From: a candidate division SR1 bacterium
Lineage (GTDB): Bacteria; Patescibacteriota; Gracilibacteria; Absconditabacterales; Absconditicoccaceae
NCBI GenBank assembly: GCA_026397515.1
Contig: JAPLUU010000019.1
Location: forward strand, 1 to 64,000
Direction: 5' to 3'
Length of the DNA stretch: 64,000 nt
Each line of letters starts with the position of its first letter. The first letter of the stretch is position 1. Both the position numbers and the translations under genes were made by a program. A model generated the notes under the pieces. That model searched no databases. It was not told the origin of the DNA and saw only the letters and a program-made list of their open reading frames with translations. Shown in pieces: positions 45,057 through 55,700 of the stretch.

Positions 45057-46481
45057 ATGAAACATTTAGTGAATGTATTACAAACAACTATTAAAGCGGG
45101 TATTGTTTTACCCAAAGACGAAGTCCTCAACATTGTGCTAAGCTCAAACTATGATTACGAGGTATGTAAGTTAGCATTTCCTCTACTCAATGATCGGGGT
45201 CTTTTTGAATCAATGATTCCTCATCTCAGTAAATCTAAGGATAATCGTCCTTGTCTTGGATTACTCCTTTCTCACCTATCTCTTGAGGAGAGGAATGAAA
45301 ACGAATTATTCGCTTATATCGAAAGTGGCAAAAGTGAGGAAACCATTTGTAATGCTATTTTACCTTTTATTAATCTAAAAGATAAGAAGAGAGACGAACT
45401 TGTGTCGATCCTGGCAAAATTACAATACACCCATAATGCCTGTGAACCCATTCTTCCGCTCCTTAATCCATCAAAACAAAAAGAAGCTTGGCTGTGGGAG
45501 CTTGTTGTCAACTCTAGATATAATTGGACGATATGTCGTTACCTTATTGGATATCTTTCTCGAGATCATATCTTTGAGATTTTGAAGATGTACCAGTATA
45601 GAGAAAAACTTTGTGCCTTAGCGGTTCCTCATCTTAAGAAAGTGGATGACATTGTTTATGTGATTACCAGATCGGAATATGAAGAAAATGTCTGCAAAGT
45701 AGGAATTCCTCTGCTGAAAACAGAAAAGACTAAGATGAAACTTTTTCGCGATTCTGACTATCGTACAAGCGTTTCTCTCTATGTTATTCCTACACTCAAA
45801 CAAAAGGCAAACATAATGCTGGTTATGGAGATTTGCAAAAAAAATTCTTATCTGTGTGAAGTACTCTTCCCTTTGTGTAAAGATGAAAAAGACATTATGG
45901 AGATGTTGAAAATACACAGTTATCTTGTTTCTCTTTGCCAAAGTGCATTACCGTTCTTGAAAAATGAGGACAACATACTACTCGTAGCGAGAGATCATAT
46001 CTATGATAAAGATAAAAAAGAAATTGGCTTCAATAATCTTCACTTGGAAAAAAAATCTGAACCACAACTTTGGGACTTGATGGACAAAATGAAATATGAC
46101 TACAGATTCTGTTGTCTTGCATTGAAACATCTCAACCTAAAGAAAAAATCCGAACCAGACATACTGCAGTTATTGCGACAGCACAATCGCCAAGATGGTT
46201 TTTGCGGAGCGATATCGGCATATATCAAGAAAGAAGAAACACTAATAAACATCTTTCGTGATGTAGCTGATGAAGCAAAACCAGGTATCATTGCTCGATT
46301 GTCAAAAGAGTCCAAAGAAAAGCTTTTTAGATCTCTTCACAACGAAGATGATATGAAGCTCTTGGTATACCGAGTCTCGCAAGAAGCATTATTGGAAAAA
46401 CTCAAAAAAAATTATGCATCGAAGTCACTTTGTAATATTATCTCAGCAGCTCTTACTAGAAGCAAACTGCCAAAAAAATAA
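45057..46481 (+). CDS. Helical repeat protein with conserved cysteines, no UGA codons
   Basis: 474 aa in one uninterrupted standard-code frame ending TAA. At least ten repeats of about 36 residues carry a core like C-x3-(A/V/I)-x-P-(F/L)-L near helix B (C-K-L-A-F-P-L-L, C-N-A-I-L-P-F-I, C-E-P-I-L-P-L-L, C-A-L-A-V-P-H-L). This suggests an alpha-solenoid used for protein binding. About ten glycines, none UGA. Own promoter and terminator. Family not recognised; possibly horizontally acquired. Confidence 0.7.
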   Translation: MKHLVNVLQTTIKAGIVLPKDEVLNIVLSSNYDYEVCKLAFPLLNDRGLFESMIPHLSKSKDNRPCLGLLLSHLSLEERNENELFAYIESGKSEETICNAILPFINLKDKKRDELVSILAKLQYTHNACEPILPLLNPSKQKEAWLWELVVNSRYNWTICRYLIGYLSRDHIFEILKMYQYREKLCALAVPHLKKVDDIVYVITRSEYEENVCKVGIPLLKTEKTKMKLFRDSDYRTSVSLYVIPTLKQKANIMLVMEICKKNSYLCEVLFPLCKDEKDIMEMLKIHSYLVSLCQSALPFLKNEDNILLVARDHIYDKDKKEIGFNNLHLEKKSEPQLWDLMDKMKYDYRFCCLALKHLNLKKKSEPDILQLLRQHNRQDGFCGAISAYIKKEETLINIFRDVADEAKPGIIARLSKESKEKLFRSLHNEDDMKLLVYRVSQEALLEKLKKNYASKSLCNIISAALTRSKLPKK

Positions 46482-46508
46482 TTATTGTTTATGTGAAATT
46501 AATCTAAA

Positions 46509-46535
46509 GTCTGGTCGTATTGGCCAGATTTTTTT
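46509..46535 (+). terminator. Terminator after the helical repeat gene
   Basis: TCTGG, nine-nt loop, CCAGA, T7. Confidence 0.8.
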
Positions 46536-46544
46536 AAATAAAAA

Positions 46545-46894
46545 ATGGGACTAATTTTTGACCAGTATCGACGGTATTATATATCTTGATAATCATTTCG
46601 TTTGGTAAAATTTTTTTACTGGCAGGAGGACATGAGATTGGCTTTATGATAGTAGTACCATTTATCCTCAATCTGATGTTCAACTTCACGTTTACCCCAC
46701 TCCAGTTCGGTCTCAAAAACAATCTGTTGTCTGCTATCGATATTGTATTGATCCGATGAACCATTATATGGTCCATGATAGCTATCTATTCATATCTCCC
46801 TCGAATTACCTATATGCAGATACCATATCTTATGCGGGTATCAATTGCTACGGTGTTACAGATGAGTATTACCATAATGAATCGAAAAAAATAA
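46545..46894 (+). pseudogene. TspO/MBR remnant, N-terminally truncated and frame-shifted
   Basis: The C-terminal four helices of a TspO-like protein are recognisable: F-G-P-V-S-T-V-L-Y-I-L, L-N-L-M-F-N-F-T-F-T-P-L-Q-F-G-L, L-M-R-V-S-I-A-T-V-L-Q. The first helix is missing and no start codon exists in frame. ATG at 46545 would join the frame if one G were restored in the run TTTTTGACC near 46560 (giving I-F-G-P-V). Span 350 nt, one short of a multiple of three. Decayed gene or sequencing error. Confidence 0.6.
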
Positions 46895-46914
46895 ATAGTA
46901 TAGAATAAAAAATT

Positions 46915-46942
46915 CCACGGCGTAAATGCTGTGGTTTTTTTT
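46915..46942 (+). terminator. Terminator after the TspO remnant
   Basis: CCACGGCG-TAAA-TGCTGTGG followed by T8. Confidence 0.85.
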
Positions 46943-47019
46943 ACTTTTTTTTATCACATTGCTTAACGAGTCCCAATAGATATAAACTACATAATCTTTT
47001 ATTAATAAAATTGATTCTC

Positions 47020-47301
47020 ATGAAAAAAACACTTATTATCGTTCTAGTTGTAATCATTATTGTGGCTTGAGGAATACTCTATTTCTACAGAGATGCTGCA
47101 AAAAATGTATATAATAATACTCAACAAGAAGTATCAGAAGACACCGCGCTTTATCTACACTGCGAGGCCGAACACATTGATGGCAGTATGAATGCCAGCG
47201 AAAAAGATACCAAACTCAGTTGGCTAAAAGCCGATATCCCAGAAGATACTTGCCGGATTTTAAGCAATGATAGTCTTCAAGATCAATATCTGGACCATTA
47301 A
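47020..47301 (+). CDS. Small membrane-anchored protein, 93 aa
   Basis: N-terminal helix M-K-K-T-L-I-I-V-L-V-V with two Gly (one UGA) at its end, then a polar exported part with two cysteines. Its 3' end overlaps the opposite-strand phosphatase gene by about 85 nt or more, so the C-terminus may be artificial, the result of a fusion at a deletion point. Confidence 0.5.
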
Positions 47302-47665
47302 TCTGCATATATTCGGTATCATCCAAGACGTCTTCAGATTTTCCATACGCTATCTCATTAAACAATACTGCTTCAAATCACAACTCATTCACACTTTGTC
47401 TATGATGCTCCGCCATACAGATAATAAGATCTTGCTGTTCCAATATTTCTGGCGATATTTTTCTCTGATGATGGACTGATGCATCACATCAATATTTTTT
47501 TAGTCTTTCCAATGTTCGAGAAAATGGAGCCTCTAGATGTGCTTTTGTTCCAGCAGAACTGATGGAAATATTTTTTATGGCAGTATCTTCAAGATATTTT
47601 TTAGTGAGATATTCCGCAGACATACTACGAAAAACATTTCAGGTACAGACATACAGGATGTTCAT
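47216..47665 (-). CDS. Low-molecular-weight protein-tyrosine phosphatase (C-terminal end uncertain)
   Basis: Start ATG at 47665: Y-V-C-T-G-N-V-F-R-S-M-S-A-E-Y-L is the C-x5-R active-site loop, with its Gly coded by UGA. A residue-length match to the family ends near residue 149 at a UGA (47216-47218). Under code 25 the frame would run on to TAA at 47057-47059, antisense to the 47020 gene. The usual C-terminal D-P-Y/acid motif is not clear. The listed end treats that UGA as the end of recognisable protein; which end is used is open. Confidence 0.65.
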
Positions 47666-47765
47666 ATTATGAGAGAAGATATAAATATTATTGAATATGA
47701 AATATAGATAATGTACCGATGTAATCAATGAATTTTCAAGCGATCCCTGTTGATTATTTCAAGGG

Positions 47766-47794
47766 TTGACAATAGATATAAAATATATATAAAA
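47766..47794 (+). promoter_or_regulatory. Promoter-like TTGACA before the 47818 gene
   Basis: TTGACA at 47766-47771 followed by an AT-rich run (TATAAAATATATATAA) that offers several -10 candidates. Confidence 0.5.
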
Positions 47795-47817
47795 AAAGTA
47801 TAAACCAAAAAAAATAT

Positions 47818-48972
47818 ATGAAACAACTAACTATTGAACAAAAATTATTTTTACTTGCATACGCTGGATTACCATCATTTGTCGAGTTCTTTAAAAAAAA
47901 TGAAGAACTTATACCAAAGGATAGGGGAGTTCGTGCGGTATGTATCTACCTCATTTCCACCAAACTTCTGGACCTGAGAAAAAGCTATCAATTTGCGGAC
48001 ACGGATTTTGATCCAATATTCAAAAACCCCGAGATTATTGCTTTTTTTGATTCTCTGGTTACTTCCGATGAGGATGATCCCAAAGAAATTGCATTGATTA
48101 GTAATCTGGTAGGTGAATTTCATCGATTTACTGATTCAGAAATGGAAAGATATGCTGATTTCGAACCATTTCTTCTCTTTGAACATGAAGCCTGGTTACA
48201 GCTGATTATCCGTATCCAAAAAAGTAGCTCCGTCAATGCAGTCCTTAAAACATTTGTTAATGCATTTATCAAAGAAGGGTTTGGTCTCATCCTTCATCCA
48301 TCATTAGATGAATTTTCTGATCCACTTGATTTCTTTCCGTGGTTCGAAAAATTGGAATTTCCTGATAAGGAAAAAGTCGTGCACAATGCAATGGCTATCT
48401 GGAAAGAGCATGAAGAACAGAGCTCATACAATTTATCAGGAGATTACAGCGAAAAGTGGTATAAGGCAGCACTTGCATTTGCCATCAGAATAACCTCGAA
48501 GGAATGTGTCTCCAGGGTATTTGCTGAGACATTCAAAGAAGAGTATCCTGAGGTATATAAAAAATTCCGCTTATTAGCTGAATTAGATGAGTATGAAATT
48601 CCAGCTCCTCCAAACGCTACAGCAGAGAAAAAACAAAAAGACATCGACCAGGATATCTTGAAAATGCTTATGAAAAATTATAATTCAACGAAAGAACTTG
48701 TTGATTTGATAAGCAAAGACACGCGAATAGAAGATGTATCCAGACTGATCTTCACTATCGCAACTGATGCTTCTGCAGATGGTTATAAAAGTATGAGAAA
48801 AACATTGGGACTGCTCATAGAACTCTTCCCGGAGCACGAAATTACCAAGAAATTAATATCAATGTTTACTCAATATGTTGAGAAAAAAATCGAAGAAGAT
48901 ACATTAACATATTCGGATGTACCGCCAAGTGCTTTATATATCAGCGACAAAGACTTGCATTGGTTATTTTGA
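47818..48972 (+). CDS. Helical protein of unknown function that appears to end at UGA
   Basis: 384 aa to the first UGA (48970-48972), no internal UGA, about nine glycines all GGN. All-helical sequence rich in Leu, Phe and acid residues (L-F-L-L-A-Y-A-G-L-P-S-F-V-E-F-F-K); no family recognised. A second UGA follows at 48985-48987 and a strong terminator hairpin begins at 48996. Under code 25 the frame would continue through the terminator and antisense through tRNA-Ser to 49118. UGA acting as stop, i.e. a gene imported from a standard-code genome, is the simplest reading. Confidence 0.6.
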   Translation: MKQLTIEQKLFLLAYAGLPSFVEFFKKNEELIPKDRGVRAVCIYLISTKLLDLRKSYQFADTDFDPIFKNPEIIAFFDSLVTSDEDDPKEIALISNLVGEFHRFTDSEMERYADFEPFLLFEHEAWLQLIIRIQKSSSVNAVLKTFVNAFIKEGFGLILHPSLDEFSDPLDFFPWFEKLEFPDKEKVVHNAMAIWKEHEEQSSYNLSGDYSEKWYKAALAFAIRITSKECVSRVFAETFKEEYPEVYKKFRLLAELDEYEIPAPPNATAEKKQKDIDQDILKMLMKNYNSTKELVDLISKDTRIEDVSRLIFTIATDASADGYKSMRKTLGLLIELFPEHEITKKLISMFTQYVEKKIEEDTLTYSDVPPSALYISDKDLHWLF

Positions 48973-48995
48973 TATGAAATTATGTGATCATTCTG

Positions 48996-49024
48996 GAGTA
49001 GGCGTATCAGCCTGCTCTTTTTTT
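48996..49024 (+). terminator. Terminator 24 nt after the UGA
   Basis: GAGTAGGC-GTATCA-GCCTGCTC (one G-T pair) followed by T7. Confidence 0.9.
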
Positions 49025-49030
49025 ATAATT

Positions 49031-49115
49031 CGGAAGATGGGGGATTCGAACCCCCGGTACCTTGCGGTACACACCGTTTCCAACGGTGCGCGATCGACCA
49101 CTCTGCCAACCTTCC
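49031..49115 (-). tRNA. tRNA-Ser (anticodon GGA)
   Basis: Class II tRNA: acceptor GGAAGGT/ATCTTCC, long variable arm, anticodon stem CACCG/CGGTG with loop TTGGAAA, T-stem GGGGG/CCCCC. Confidence 0.94.
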
Positions 49116-49125
49116 ATAATAATAA

Positions 49126-49159
49126 TTACCCCTCTATTTTAGAGGGGAAAGGGGAGTAA
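49126..49159. repeat. Short palindrome related to the TTACCYCACCC family (possible)
   Basis: TTACCCCTC...GAGGGG...GGGGAGTAA between tRNA-Ser and glmS. Ends resemble those of the longer elements but the interior is missing. May simply be the glmS terminator. Confidence 0.35.
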
Positions 49160-49160
49160 T

Positions 49161-50984
49161 TTACTTTACGGTAACACTCTTAGCTAAATTTCTCGGTTTA
49201 TCAATGTCTTTACCAAGAATATCTGCGACGTGGTAAGCGAGGAGTTGTCCTACGATAGCAGTCAAGAAAGGATAAATTTCATCGATCGTTGATGGAACTT
49301 GAATATTCCAATCTGCATTGTGGATGTCTTTGTCTGATATCGTAATTACTTTTCCATCTCTTGCTTTGATCTCTTGGATAGATGAAATATTTTTTTCAAA
49401 CATCAAATCATTCGGTGCAAAGAGTACACTAGGGATAGATGCTTCAATCAATGCTAATGGTCAATGTTTTAATTCTCCACTAGGATAACTCTCTGAGTGA
49501 AGATAGGTAATTTCTTTTAATTTTAAACTACTTTCTCTCGCAATAGGAAGTTGATAATGTCTTCCGAGGAAGAAAAAATTTTTATATTCTGAAATTGCTT
49601 CGGCGATTTTTCTGATGTTCGACGTGTCAGCAAAAATATCTTCTATCATCACGGGAACCTTGCTGAGCTCTATCATAACCTTATCATATTTCGCTTTACT
49701 GAGTCATCTTTTTTGTCCAAGATATAGTGCGAGCAACAATATTGACGTGATTTGTGCAGTGAATGCTTTGGTAGACGCTACTCAGATTTCTGCTCCAGCT
49801 CTGGTAAATAGACCATAATCGGTGAGACGAGAAATAGTCGAACCTACGACATTCACGATTCCAAACGTATGTCCGCCTTGTTGTTTGATGAGTTTCAAAA
49901 CTTCAATACTATCAGCAGTTTCGCCTGATTGTGAAATAAATACATATAAAGTTTCATCATTCACTTTGATATGTTTATATTCATATTCACTGGCTATTTC
50001 ACAGCTCGAATCAAGTCATGCGAGATTTTCCATTCGATATGTTCATAGGCATCACGCATTATAACTCGTTCCACATCACACAAAAACTATTTTTTTGAAA
50101 TGTTCATGTTCCATGCCATGGAAAGCTTCCGCATTGAGAAACTTCTTGTTGAAATCCGCTCTCCCTTTGAAAATCCTTCTGATGATATTTGCTTGTTCAA
50201 AAATTTCTTTGAGCATAAAATGTTTGTAGTCTCATTTGGAAGACTCCAATAATTCCATATCCATATCTTCGATTTTTTTCTTTGTTGGTACACCATCAGA
50301 TTTAATCTGATAATCATTACCCTTCAAATGAACGATATCACCATCATCGAGATAGATGAGTTTATCAGCATATCCTGCAAGTGCTTGTTTGTCAGATGAA
50401 AAGAAATATTCATTATGTTCATTGTATGCAAAGAGCAATGGACTTCCTATTTTTACTGCAATTATTTCATCAGGTGCATAGGTGGATACAATCAATAATG
50501 CATATGCTCACCTAATCATTCACAAAACCTTTTCTACAGTCTCCATAAAATCTCCAGTTCGAGTATCTTCCAATAAATTAGCGATAACCTCACTATCCGT
50601 CTCCCCATAAAATGTATATCATTTAGCTATGAGACTTTGTTTGAGTTTATGATAATTTTCAATGATACCATTATGTACGAGATAGAAATGTTTGTTCATA
50701 TCATGATGAGGATGCGTGTTTTCTTCAGTGACTCAGCCGTGCGTAGCTCGGCGGGTATGTGCTATCCCAAACGTAAAAACTTCTGTATCAGAAATGTTTT
50801 TGGCTACTTTATTGGCCAAATTAGAAACTTTGCCTACCGCTCTGATGAGCTTCATTTCGCCTTTTTCGTTTCAAACTAATAATCCTGCAGAATCATATCC
50901 ACGATATTCTAGTCTTTCCAAACCATGCACCAAAATTTTCTGTGCATCACTTCTTTTGCCTTGATAGCCGAATATTCCACACAT
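49161..50984 (-). CDS. glmS: Glutamine-fructose-6-phosphate aminotransferase
   Basis: 607 aa. Catalytic Cys2 in M-C-G-I-F-G-Y; glutaminase motifs H-T-R-R-A-T-H-G and [14 protein letters not shown]; two SIS domains with [15 protein letters not shown] and [12 protein letters not shown]-terminal A-K-S-V-T-V. Makes glucosamine-6-phosphate for cell-wall precursors. About eleven UGA glycines. No glmS ribozyme is evident in the short leader. Confidence 0.95.
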
Positions 50985-51038
50985 GATAGATAAGGTAAAA
51001 GCTGAAAGCCGAAAGCTTCAAGCCTAAAACATGATAGA

Positions 51039-51806
51039 TTATTGTTGTGTTCGTTCGAAGAGGGTATGTGATCGTGATCTTGGAAGAATGCGATAGATAG
51101 TCAGAATCAATTTATTTTTTCGTCAGGGAATGCAGACTAATTTTTTTCTTCTCATACATGACAAACTTGATTTTACTACTTGTTCGACCTTCATTGCCTT
51201 AGGTTTTAAGGTGTAGTTTCCTCTCTTAGCAAAATTGGTTGCAGTGAAACCTGGGCAAAGTGACTGTACATAGATATTATATTTTTTATATAATCGATAG
51301 AGGTTTTGTGAAAAACTATTCAAAAATATTTTACTGGCTGCATACACGGGATTGTTTCCCAACGCCAACATGGATGCTAATGATGAGACATGAATGATAT
51401 TTCCATGTTTTCTTTTTTTCATTATTTTCAATGCTTGATACGAAAGTCTCATGGCCGCTACGTCATGGACGGTCACCATATCTTCTCGTTTTTCAATATC
51501 TTCAGCGAGGAAATCGGTATTGATACCAAAACCTGCACAGTTGATCAAAATTTCTAAATCATCGGTTTTCCTTATTTGTGCTTCGAGTTGTTTAATCTGA
51601 TTTTTGTCAGACAAATCCAAAAGCATCGTAGAAATATTTACGGGAAACAGTACTTTCAAATATTTTACAAAGGTAGCCATCTGATTTTTGTCTTTGGCAA
51701 CGAGGAGTAAATCATATCATTGTTCTGCGAATTCTCTCGCAAATCAAGCACCTATTCAGCTTGATCATCACGTAATAATTACGGTTCATTTTCACTGCTT
51801 AATCAT
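51039..51806 (-). CDS. Short-chain dehydrogenase/reductase
   Basis: 255 aa. The cofactor loop T-G-G-S-S-G-I-G has three of its glycines as UGA, so the N-terminus is only readable in code 25. N-x-A-G is N-C-A-G-F-G, catalytic Ser in H-V-S-S-L-A-S and Y-A-A-S-K as the Y-x3-K pair. NAD(P)-dependent oxidoreductase of unknown substrate. The C-terminal 40 residues are basic. Confidence 0.88.
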
Positions 51807-51820
51807 TGGTATATAATATT

Positions 51821-52723
51821 TTATAAAAGATAGAGTCAGAAAATCATTAAAGCAAAACAAATTATTTTTTGTATGATTATTGTTTTTGAATATTTTTCTT
51901 TCACGATTTTTGGAAATAATAAGGTAAGGATAATTCCGTAAATAAAAACAAATATTGGTTGAAAACCATTCATAAGTTGTGCTAATCAAACAAGGGTAAT
52001 TACAGAAACGTAGTTCATAATTAGAAGGCCGCCAACATTGAATATTTCATTTGCTGCATTCAATCAGATTATTTTATATTTGTCTTTTTTGAAAAGACGG
52101 AGGAATGATTTTGCATATCATGGTATACAGAGTAATAGTATACTTACTAGTCCAAATCATATATATTCCCAAAATGCTGTTGTCCAGAATGTTGCTTGTA
52201 TATCAACTCGTTTAAAGATAATATATTTCAACGATATCAAAATACAGGAGCCAAGCATCATTAAAAATACCTGATATTTAAATTTTATCTTATGGGTAAT
52301 GTCCAGAGATAAGAAAAAACTTGAAATGAAGATAATAAAGAATCAAATAAATTGACTGGTATTCAGTGATTCACCCAACAAAAAGTATCAGAGAATAAGT
52401 GATATTGGTGCTATCATTTGAAAGAGAGGAACAACCGTTGAGGCATCATCTTTATTGAGTGCATACAAGTAAGGGATAATGGAAAGTATATATATTATAC
52501 CTCATCCTATCATCAATAATTTATTAATAGTGCTTATAGCAAATACATTATCTGCAAAAAAGAAAATGAAAGGAAGTAGGACGATTCCAACGATTGATGA
52601 AAAAATAAGTAATATAGAAAGATTTTTTTCTTCCTGAAAAAATTTTGATAAAAGATATTTATCCATATAATTACTTATTGCTCGAAGAGCTGGACACAAG
52701 AGTCCTATCCATATCCGTTGCAT
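51821..52723 (-). CDS. EamA-family (DMT) transporter
   Basis: 300 aa with about ten membrane helices in two halves, typical of drug/metabolite transporters. The first half ends with D-K-D-D-A-S-T-V-V-P-L-F-Q-M-I-A-P-I-like packing (S-T-V-V-P-L), and G-E-S-L-N near the mid-point matches the family's G-E. Starts 3 bp after the leuS stop, so it is co-transcribed with leuS. Confidence 0.8.
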
Positions 52724-52726
52724 ACA

Positions 52727-55700
52727 CTACACCACAATATTTAAAATCTTTCCTTTCACATAAATTACTTTCTTTGGTTCTCATGTGATTCGTGTTGCTA
52801 TTTTTTCATCAGCTTTTGCGAGCTTCATAACATCTGCTTCTTCAGCTTCTTTAGTAATAGTAATAGTTCCTCTGACCTTACCATTTACTTGTACGGCGAT
52901 GGTTACGGTATCAGCTACAAGATATTTTTCATCATATTTTGGCCAAGTAGCTTTCGTAAATACCGAGTAGTCATTACCCAATTGTTCTCGAAGTTCTTCT
53001 GCAAGATGTGGTGCAAAAGGTGAGACTAAAACAATCAAATCTTCAAATGTTTTTCTACTAATATTTTCGCAATCCGTTAAATGGTTTACAAAGATCATGA
53101 GTTGTGAAATCCCTGTATTGAATCTGAACGCGTCGATATCTTCCGTCAATTTTTTGATTGATTGGTTCAAGATTATTTTTGTTTCTTGTGATTCTTCTTT
53201 CTCGCTAATTTTTTCTTTTACTGCAACTATTTTTTCCAGGAATTTTTTGATTCCTTTGATACCATTGGTGCTCCATGCAATTGACTGATCAAATGGTCCC
53301 ATAAACATTTCATAGGCTCTCAAGACATCAGTTCCAAACTCATTAATAATATCATCAGGATTTACGACATTACCTCGTCTTTTCGACATTTTTCTTCCAT
53401 CTTCTCCCATGATAAGTCCCACGGAATGATATTCTTGGAATGGTTCTTTTTTGCTTACTACTCAGATGTCATACAAAAAATTCTGCCAAAATCTTCCATA
53501 GATTACATGTCTGGTGATATGTTCTGCACCACCGACATAGACATCTACATTGCCTCGATATTTTTCCTTATCTTTTCCTACCAATTCTTTTTCATTATTC
53601 ACATCCATATATCTGAGCCAATATCGAGAACTTCCTGCTCGTCCCGGCATGGTGTTCGTTTCACGTTTTGCTTTCGTACCATCTGGCAATGTGATATTTA
53701 CTCGGTCACTAATATTTGCAAGCGGTCATTCTTCTGTTCCCGTAGGTTCGTAATTTTCTACATCTGGTAATAAGATTGGCAAATCTTTTTCATCAAGTGA
53801 AATGATATTTCATGCTTCATCTCGTACAATAGGAAATGGTTCACCTCGATATCTCTGTCTAGAAAATACTCGATCTTGTATTTTATAATTACATTTTTTT
53901 CCTCATATTCATTTTTTTTCTAACCATGTTTGCATAGCAGGGATAGCTTCTTCACTAAACAATCACGTGAATTCTCCTGAGTCGATGAGTCTACCATAGT
54001 CACCAAACGCTGCCTCTCATTTTACAAAAGCAGTGATTCCAAACGTGTTATCTTGGTGTGTTGTCTGAGCTATTGCCTCATCGTAGGTGAGCCAAATTAC
54101 TTCGTGTCTTTCTAGTTCTTCTGGATCAATTGGTGCTGGTGTTTCATTAACTAATTCCAACACAACTGGCTGATCGATTCTTTGTCTTCGGATGTTTTTA
54201 TTTTCAGCAAAAAAATTCGATTCAGATAATCGTCCTATTTTTTTTACTGCTTTCACCGTATATCCTGTTTCTTCCAATACCTCTCTTTCTGCTGCTAGAA
54301 AAACATCTTCATCTCATTCTATTCATCAGATGGAAGGAGAGATTCGTCCAAATTTTTTCCATTTCAAAAACAAAAATTTATTATCTGATTTTCTTTGAAT
54401 GATTGCAGAGATGGTACGTCTACGTTCAGCTTCTGCGTTCGGTCTTTTATCGACAAACATAATACTTTGTTTAATTGGTAAGTCGTACTTCTTCGCAAAT
54501 TCAAAATCTCTTTCATCATGTGCGGGTACCGCCATTACGACTCCTGTACCATAATTTGCGAGTACATAATCAGCGACAAACACCGGAACTTTTTCTCCAT
54601 TAAATGGATTGATTGCATATGCACCACAGAATACTCCTGTTTTATCTTTCTGTAATTCAGTCCTTTCCAATTGGCTTTTCTTATTCGCTGCTTCTTTATA
54701 TATTCCTACTTCAGCTGTATGTTCAGCGGTTGTTATTTTTTCCACAAGTGGATGTTCTGGCGCGATAGCGACAAATGACATTCCAAAAACGGTATCAATT
54801 CTCGTAGTGTAGACGCTGAATTTCAGTGGATTTGTTACCTCACCCCCGACCCCTCTCCACTCCGTAGCGAGGGGAGACTGATTAGAAATATCTATAATAG
54901 TTTGTAGCACTTCTTCTATTTTTTCAAAGATATCATCGTTAGTAAATCTAATAACATTAATATTATGTTGTTTCATAATAGCGTCTCTTTCTTGATCACG
55001 TTTTTTTTGTTCTACTGTGTTGTGAATACTACCATCCAATTCTATAACTAAGTTTTTTTCTGGACAATAAAAATCTGCAATATAATTTCCTAGTGGATGT
55101 TGTCTTCTAAATTTTAGATTATTTACATTTTTGTTTCTCAATATCTCTCGTAATAATAACTCAGCTGTTGTTTGTTTTTGTCTTAGTTCTCTCGCTAAGA
55201 CTATCATAGTATCACCAGATGGTAGTTTATTTGTACCAACGGTATATACTTTTGGTAGTCTAGTTCCCTCTCCATGTAATGGGGAGGGATTAAGGGTGGG
55301 GTAATTATCTATAATAATATTCATATCAAATTGTGTTCATTCACTTTTTCAAATCCAGTTTCTTTCCAAGTCTTTCATAGACTCATCTCGCTGCAAATCG
55401 TTCAAACCTTTCAATAATCTATCAGCATATTTGGTAATTCTCAATACTCGTTGCTTCATCGGTTTTTGCTGTACTTCACTACCACATCTCTCACATTTCC
55501 CATCATCAAGATCTTCATTGGCCAATCCTGTCATACATGATGGACATCGATTTATCGGCTTGTAGTCTACGTATGCCAATCTTTGTTGTATACTTGGATC
55601 AGTGATAGGCATCGCTTTTTGTAACTTTTCATCGTAGTAATGCTTGTACATCTGCAAAAATACTCGCTGTGTTCGTTTAAAATATTTCGGATCAGCAGTA

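Noticed and set aside
48973-49119. C-terminal extension of the 47818 gene under code 25
   Set aside because: It would cross a strong terminator and run antisense through tRNA-Ser; kept as a finding but not as part of the CDS.
54835-55304. Intein in LeuRS
   Set aside because: No Cys/Ser at the start, no H-N at the end, and no splicing blocks; the insert is bounded by DNA inverted repeats.
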